62,000 nt of DNA from Branchiostoma floridae (lineage: Eukaryota; Chordata; Leptocardii; Amphioxiformes; Branchiostomatidae): the NCBI RefSeq assembly GCF_000003815.2, contig NC_049985.1, positions 1,762,701 through 1,824,700 of the forward strand, given 5' to 3'. Every line of letters starts with the position of its first letter. The stretch's first letter is position 1. Below, piece after piece: positions 26,501 through 35,500 of the stretch. The notes under the pieces were generated by a model. That model was not told where the DNA came from, searched no databases, and saw only the letters and a list, made by a program, of their open reading frames with translations. A program made the position numbers and the translations under genes.

Positions 26501-29500
26501 GGAATACAGATGAAAACTAAGGAAGGGAAATCCCCAAAACTGGGAAATCAAGATTGCTGCAGCCCTAGATGTCTATGTAACATAGTGGCACCTTTACCCT
26601 GAGGTAACCTTTATCTGTTGTATTTGGAAACGGGTTATTTAAGGATATCAAGTCCATGGATGGTGGTTTCAAATGGCAATATTTTCAAGGTACCGGCATT
26701 GCAATTCAAAAGTACTGTCTGTCAACTTGGAATCCCTAATTAATTTTAAAACGGATCATGTAGGTTACCCGTAGTAAAGGTGAACTAGCTAAGTGGAAGA
26801 CGACTCAGTCAGCTGCATAAGTAGTGACAGGTGATTTCAGTGATGGGGGTGGTTAGAAGATAGAATGCCGACATGTTTCACTTAGCGAGAGGCTATCTAA
26901 AGGGACACATGTGCTTAAATAGGATCACTGGGGCTAAGCCCATCCGGTTAATTCAGGTGAGATGATTTCAGCAGTGAATCAATTTGGACAATAAGAACCA
27001 CATGTAGAGCTTTGCAGCATTCCTGCCAGTAGGGCCTAGGGAAAAAATTTAACTGTTGTTTCCTGTTTTCGGGCTACCAACCCTAGAAATATCAGCCGAC
27101 CCTAGACTTTTGTTTGGTCGACAGTGGAGTCACATAGCTTCCAGTTAGAATTTTTATTCAGCCTGCTTCCTATTGAAGTAAAAACACTGCTTGTCCTATC
27201 TAATGAAGGATAAATGTATCTATTATACACAACTTTCTAGTTTGACATTGAAAGAGAAGTGTTCCCATGCATTTCAGTTTACCTTGTTGAACTGTATTGT
27301 AATATCATACTAGAGTTTTGGCCAGCCTAAAAAAGATAAACCTAAGGACCCTAATTTTTTCTGGACTGAAACAGGAAACACAACATTTTTTTCCTAGGCC
27401 TAGTGTTTCTATGTGCACGGCTGCACGCTTTAGGCACAGCTGAGAAATAGTATCATATTCAAGTACATCGAGAAACGGGAAGTTTTTGTCCCCTTACATA
27501 ATTATTACGGCACTGATAGCTCAAAACATCTGCAGGGTTGTTTTGAACTGGAGACCTTTCACAAAAAGGGCATAATCGAGAATGTGTTACTTTTTGCAGA
27601 TGAAAAACTTCCTGTCAAACATTTTTGTCCCCTTGGCCTTTCATGATTATTACAGCATTGATAGCTCAAAACATCTGCAGGGTTGTTCTGAACTGGCAAC
27701 CTTTTTCCCCCTTACATAATTATCACAGAGCATTGAGAGGCTAAAACATCTGCAGGGTTGTTTTTGACTGGAGACCTTTCACAAAAAGGGCATAACCAAG
27801 AATGTGTTATTTTTTTCAGATTAAAAACTTCCTGTCTAACTTTTTTGTCCCCTTGGCCTTACATAATTATTACAGCATTGATAGCCTAAAACATCTGCAG
27901 GGCTGTTTTGAACTGGAGACCTTTTTCCCCCTTACATAATTATTACTGTACAGCATTGATAGCTCAAAACATCTGCAGTGTTGTTTTGAACTGGGGACCT
28001 TTCACAAAAAGGGCATAACCAAGAATGTGTTATTTTTTTCAGATTAAAAACTTCCTGTCTAACTTTTTTGTCCCCTTGGCCTTACATAATTATTACAGCA
28101 TTGATAGCCTAAAACATCTGCGAGGCTGTTTTGAACTGGAGACCTTTCACATATAGGGCATAACCGAGTATGACTGTGTTATTTTTTTGCAGATGAAAAA
28201 CTTCCTGTCTAAGTTTTAACAACATCTGACAAACAAGAATCCAGGGTCTTAATAAAAGCTTCTGCATGAGATAACAAGTGTGGTCATGTGGCACAATCGG
28301 CAGGGTGTTCAAAACCCAGAGGTTCTGGGCTCGAATTCGTTGATGTGCCACTGATTTTGTGTCCTTAAGGCACTTAGGTGAAAATGAGCACCTAGCTTTG
28401 GTTAGGGTCGTCCCTCATATAGAAGGTTTAAATGGAGGTCCCGTGTTTGAGAAGAGCCATACCTTGAGCATGTTAAGAACCCACAACACTTCTCAGTATG
28501 AGTGGTTTAACCCTACAGTCCTTTGGCCACACAAAGAGCAATTGCTGTCGTATTGAGGCCACCTGAGTTAGCACCAAATGGCAGCCGCTCCAGACCCTTG
28601 CGACAGTCGTATTGTGGTTACCTGAGATAGCCATTCCAGACCCTTGCGATTTAGTCCAGCCTATTGGAAGCTTCTCACAATTCAGTCCATGGGTGTGAAG
28701 AGAGAGTACCGTAGTTGGCACACCCAATAACAACAAAAAAAGACCATTGAGCCGTCCTCACCTGTCCCCCAGTGATCTCCACACTGTGTATACCAGTGAT
28801 GGTGTCCACCAGATTATGGGCCTCGTCGATGATGACCACGTTACCCGCCAGTTTGATGCCAGAGACTTCCCGGGTGTGTCTGTGCAGGAGTGTGTTGTAC
28901 GGGAGGGCTACCAGCTGGAGATGGAAAAAAAAGACATTTGTATGATGTTTTTTTTATGTATTACGATGACAACATTCCCCTGATGCCGGAGAGTTCCTGT
29001 GAGAGTGTCTGTGCAAAAGTGTGTTATACGGGAGGGCTACCAGCTGGAAAACAAAGACATTTATACAATGGCAGAGTTCTATTTTAGTGTAAAGCCTACA
29101 AAAGGTAGTGTAGTGGCTAGGGGTGGGTACCAATTAAAGTTAAAGTTAAAGTTTGCCCATACATCTACAGATGCATACGGTGGCGCCCATCTCCACTTCG
29201 AAGCCCTTGAGCCTCACATTTGTGCAAGTCACTATACACACTGTAGCAGGGGGCTGGTCCGCTGGTAGTGATGTGTGTTTAACTTCCATACTCTTCCTCA
29301 TTAGTGCCGAGTGCTAACTCTGGTACTTGTAGTCTTAACTGGTTCTTGTTTTTTTCTGACCTGGTATTTGATACTTATAAAATGTAGTAGTCCGCAAGTC
29401 CACCAGTTCATTTGTCATTTTGTACATCATGCAGAGTCTGGACATTTTCCTTCTGTCCTCACATGACATCCACAGGAGATCTGTTTTCACCAGACCATGT

Positions 29501-32500
29501 GGATGAAGATGGGGGAGGGGCTTGTTTATAAGATTAACGTTACTCAGCTTGCACTAGGAGGAGTGGGACCTGAGATCAACACAGCATGATAGGACACGTC
29601 TGTAGCCAGGAATTGTCTTTGAGGGGTGGGGGGATCTTTTTGATTTCTGGGTCCAGCGAGCACCAAAGGTACAACCTTTCTGTAACCAGGTATCCAAACC
29701 AGGGCTGTCTCCAGCTTAAATTTTTTCATCCCTCTCATTGTTTTGGAACCCATGTTGTTGATTTCCTTGTTGAATATGTCATTTTAAGCTTATGAAAGTA
29801 CATTTTGAACAGTTTCATGTCATTTGGGGGACGAAAGGGGTAAATTACTTTCTGTCCCAAAAAGCAAATTTCTGTCTTCAGACGGAAGGATGGGTCCTGG
29901 AGACAGACCTGTTCGAAAGCTAGCTGCCAAGTGTCTTTGTCCTCTCTCACAATTAGATGCGAGGACAAAGAGACTGAGACGACATAGTTACAATTATAGG
30001 TTTGGATCTGGTTAAGCTTTCTAGGGAGGTCCTGGGAAAATTGTGAATATTGAACACTCTAAAAGTGAAACGTTTCAATCTGCATTTTTGAGAGGATTTC
30101 AAAGTCAGAAATAGAGACTGTCAATAACAATTTTGTCAAGGGAGGATCATTCTTTTCAGGTAACATCTGTCAGTGCAGTGGGGATGTTCCCATCAACCCC
30201 CTGCCTAAGGACATGCATGACAGTCTAAATGTAAGAGTTACAGAGCACCAACCTTTCCCACATGTTCCAGCTATAAATAACCCAGACTTATAGTTATACA
30301 TCTGACAACGACCTCTTGGCCAAAGAAACTCTTACAAGTGATATTTCATATCATCTTGACACCTGGTTAATTTTGCCAGTGGGGGAGGGGGGACATATTT
30401 GGAATAATTGTCTGCTGGCTGTTCCAATATTTTGATACATGATCATATTCAGACAGATATCCAGAATTCAGGCCAAGGTAGGACGCAAATTAGGACCATA
30501 TGAACGTTTCTATACAACCACTGAAAATTATAACTGGCTAAGTCTATACTTTTGACTGTTAAGAACTAGCTATGCTATTAAAAGTATTCGCCTGGCATTG
30601 AAGCTATACTAAAGGCTTAAAGAATTGTACATACTGTACTGCTTTTCCTTCTTAACACTCTTAGCACTTATAAGAATGAGTATGGAAGTAAAACACACAA
30701 CACAACCAGCCCCCTAAGTACTGCAGTGGACATGTGTGGCCCAAGGGCTATAGAAACAGAGAAAGGCACTGCCCCTATATACCAAAAGGTGTGGGAAAGA
30801 TTTAAAAGACCTACTGTCACCTGATCACATTCAGCCATAACAGTGGTTAGCAAGCAAAAGCAATTGAGCCAGTGGTCACTAAAGGAGGATGGTACTCAAG
30901 TTAGAACGATGGATCCTGAAGACAGCCCTGCATTTGTGACATTATCAATTTGAGTGACAGACCTGTGCAGCTGGGATGGAGTATCTTGTCCCGTAGTACG
31001 GACAGGCGTCCATCTTGCGCCCCTTGACCACCAGCTGCTCGATGTCCCGTACCTCAGCCAGTACCTCGTCACTGTAGGTCGGGATGTGCTGGTGGAAGGG
31101 ACAGCCTGCTGACTCACCCTTCCTCTTTCTCTTCTGCTTCCTCTCAGCTTCATCACACTTATCTCTGGACTCTGTGATGGGTGCAATCATCATCATGATC
31201 AGGTATTTGTGTTTCAGATATACAACACAACACATGGGTAATGTGTTATTTGGAAAGTAAAAAACATGTGTATGATATATATTCAGTTGTGTAATTCTCT
31301 CAGTAGGAGTTAAAAAGCAAGTGATACAATTGTGATTCCAGTTTAGCTCACAGAAGAGTTAATATTCCACTGGTCGTGACAAATGACAGACGAAGAAGAC
31401 ATGAAGATATGTAAACTAGAGTTCAACGAACACATACCTTTGCCAAATAAACCAGGTTTGTTATGTAGAATGATGTCTGTAGACATAAATGTGTTACTCA
31501 TTACATTTTATTTTATATGCCTGGAGTTGGTTCATAACATTTCGCCATTGTTTATGCAAATTAGATCCCTATGCAGATTAGATTTACATAATAATATTAA
31601 ATTGTATCAAGCATCATTTGCATAATAAATGTGTATTGATACTTCCTTCTTTCTTAGCTAAAAATGTGACAAGTTTGAAAGTCCTATAAGGAATGCAGTG
31701 GATTTCCAAACTTTTCTCATTAATTATGCAAATTAGCAGTCGATTTGCATAATTATAATTCCATCATGTAAGTCTTCCCTTTGGCTATCTACATACCAAA
31801 AACCATGACGATCCGTCAACACGTTTATATTTTCTCATTAATTATGCAAATGAGGCCGTTATTTGCATAATTAATATGCATTGATATTTCTCTCTTCCTC
31901 ATCTATATATGTGACAAGTTTGAAAGACCTATCATGAAATGCAGTGGATTTATAAACTTTCCTCATTAATTATGCAAAATAGTTGCTGATTTGCATAAAT
32001 GGTATTCCATTATGTACATTGTTTACTTGGGCTATCAACATACCAAAAACCATGACGATCCCATCACACGTTCTCGAGTTTATCTCGTCCAAAGTTTGAA
32101 AGGAAATAGGCGACTGCAGTTCCAAACAAGCCGCTTGGGGTTTCCAAACTTAAAGTACTTACTCTCTGCACCAAGGGCTATCTACCACTCAAAAATCATA
32201 ACCACAGCAGGTCCAGAACACGAGATAAAAAAAATTGAGGTTTTGCTGCAGTACCTTAGCAAGCCGCTAGGGGGCCCATTATCGAACTTGACCTTCGTTT
32301 TCCCGACCCCTACCCACCTACCAAATATTATTGGGATCCATCCAAGGCTTCTTGAGTTATACTGTTAACACACAGACAGACACACAGACAGACACACAGA
32401 CTCACAAGCCTAAAACATAACCTTAGCCATTCTGGCAAAGGTAACTACAGTCTTTACAGGTTCATTGTACTTGGGACATTCCTCTAGCTCTTTTTTGCAA

Positions 32501-35500
32501 GCACAAATAACAGTGGATCATGGCTTAATGTACCATCCTAAGGACTGTAACCCTTTCCAGTAGCGTGCATGTTGGGTGAGTGACATACATATGTTGACAC
32601 ACACACAAATGCAGCAGCCTAAAACAAAACCTCAATTTTTCACAAAAGTTACAACCCTCTCCTCACACATACCTTCCTTCTTCTTGTTGTTCTGCATCTC
32701 CAGACACCTGTCGTTGATGAGGTGAGAGGATCCCAGCTTCCTGACGGAGTCGTTGATGCACAAGTTCTGATGGGGAAAATAGGGTTTTCGTCAGGAACTG
32801 ACTGAATAACCGTTTAAGTTTTTTATTGACAATAGGCGACGTTTCGATGAATGTCTGTTGTCCTCGTTACAGATATGGACAAAATACATACTAGGTAATG
32901 GCAAATTATACATCACTAATTCAAATACAATGTAACTAACAATTATCAAAAACAGTCTAAGCACAATTTAACATTGTTGAGTCATTTGATTACATGTATA
33001 ACATGGTATACACAAGATAAAATGTTCTACCAGTAACTGTTCATTCTACTATTTCTAGTGATGCTGAAGAAGAGCGATGGATGTAGCTCAAAACTCCCGA
33101 AGTAATCACCCAATCTTATTTGCAGAGATTGAATTGTCTTTACATATTGCTAACCTGGAGTCTATCCTTTGCAAACTAAGAAGTAAGGAATGTAAAACAT
33201 CATACCTGTCTGGACCCGAGAGACACCACCCTGACATCCTTCCCAAATGGACTCTTCTGCACCTCCCTCACAAACTGGGCCAGCTGCGAGTGGGTCCGGC
33301 TGCAGTAGTAGATCTGTGGCACAAAAACGCCACCTAGTGAGCGGCTGGGAAACTGCACTACTGGTACAGAAACACTAGTCTAGTACATTTTAACATTTGG
33401 ACTCTTCTGCACCTCCCTCACAAACTGGGCTAGCTGGGAGTGGGTCCGGCTGCAGAAGTAGATCTGTGGCACAAAAACGCCACCTAGTGAGCAACTGGGA
33501 AACTACATGTATTACGTGACATTTGTACCTGACAAACTGGGCCAGTTGGGAGTGGGTCCGGCCGAAGTAGTAGATCTGAGGCACAAAAACGACACCTAGT
33601 GAGCAGCTGGGAAACTGCACTACATGTACTACAATGATATTTGTGTCCCCTGAATTGTCAGGTAAGTTTCCAGACAATATCAACACTGCAATATCATTTA
33701 TGTAACATCCTGTGTAAATGTCCATCTGCATGTTTGGTCAGTAGTGACCCATGTGACCTGGCATACATGTAACTTTCTTTTACCTCTGGAGAAAGAATGA
33801 TTTTACATTCAAGAGCTGATTAAAAAAATATCTTTCAATTGCAACATGAATTGATTACACATTTTACATTGTAGAATATATTAGTACCCAATGTATTTTT
33901 TTAAATCACGAGGAATATAGAACTTTAAGGTCAAACTTTTGTTGATGTTAAGCTGGCAAGATTGATAAAGAAAGGTTTACTCCAAACATATTGTGCTGCA
34001 GGACTGTCATATGTGTGGTACCTTAACTATTCCTGGTCTTCAAGAGAGGTATAATAGCTACAACCAAAGTGTTTTATGAAAACTTACCTTTGTAATGTGT
34101 ACCTCTTCTTCCTTGTCATCCTCTGAGCTAGAATGTTAAAGAAAAGACTCAAGATTACTTATCACTGGCCATTCATTTTTGGGGATCATCTCTAAATAAT
34201 CTTTTCCCCCCTCTATATCAACCTTCATCACTGCCAGTTATCAATAATTGGTCATATTTCATGTCACAATGACCCACCAGAATGCCTGTATACAGGACAG
34301 CGAAACAGTGTTACTATACCTAGTACTTCATTGGACCACCACCTTGTCTGTTTTGCCCCGTCCTCTTCATCACTCCTGTAGTCATCCACCAGGAGTTCCT
34401 CATCCTCCTGTTTCTCAGCTGGACCCTCAGCTGAAGGGTCATCCTTCATCAACTCTTCCTCCCCCTCTTCTGTCTTCTCACCTTCTTTTCTCTGCAAGGA
34501 AACTTTGTCAGTTTAGAAAAACATGCTTTAGTTAAAAAGATAGTCAAAAAGACTGGCTGTGTGCATTTTCTAGATCAACACTAGGGGTGGGTACTGATAC
34601 AGAAAATTAAGGTACTCTTCCACCCCACCTTCTGTCTTTTCACCTTCTTTCCTCTACAAAGAAATTTCGTCAGTTAAGAAAAAGATACGGACTGACTGTG
34701 TGCATTTTAAGTCAACACTCTTGTCACCAATTGTAGACAACATTCCAATCTTTTGTTCTTCTCTACTTTGTTCGTAGTACAAATAAAATTTCTAAATCCC
34801 CTACAAACTTTTTTCACACACTCCTATCTAAACAAAGCAATTCCTCCCCCAGTCTTTCTGATCAATTCCTCACATGCTAGTATTTTTGTTTAACCATACA
34901 GGATTTCTAAATAACATTTGTTGTAGTATTTGTATCTGTATCAATAAGATTTTGTGTAACACACCAGTTTCGCAGGCACGCGGCACGGCAGCATGCAGCT
35001 GGTTATATTACACTGAAAGACCCGTCACACTTAACTTTTGCACATCTATCTAACCCCTGCTTTGCCTATTGAGTCAGTGAAGTCAAGCTTGCTTAAGCTT
35101 GATGTTTCTGACATAGGGAGAAGAGATGCTGCTACAGTTATCGCTATGGGCCGCTCTTCATCACCATGATGGCAACATCAGGCCCTACGAACCTGATTTA
35201 AAAAAAAAAATGTTGTTTGAACCTATCTTGCACATCTGACTACAAATCTTATCTACTGAGGATGTGCCTAATGCACTTGATAGCAATGAATTCCACTCAG
35301 TGATTAGAGTTCCTGTAGTACCTTTCGTTTGTTGTTGAAAAATTTAGCTCTGTTGTTTTTCCTGATTTCCTCCAGCCTTGCCTCTCTCTTCACTATGGCT
35401 TCTTGCTCTTCCTGTTGGTTAAGACAAGAATTCATCTCATAAGGAAGATTAGCTCAATGAGCTAAGGGTATCACAATAAACTCACAATAAGGAACCTAAG

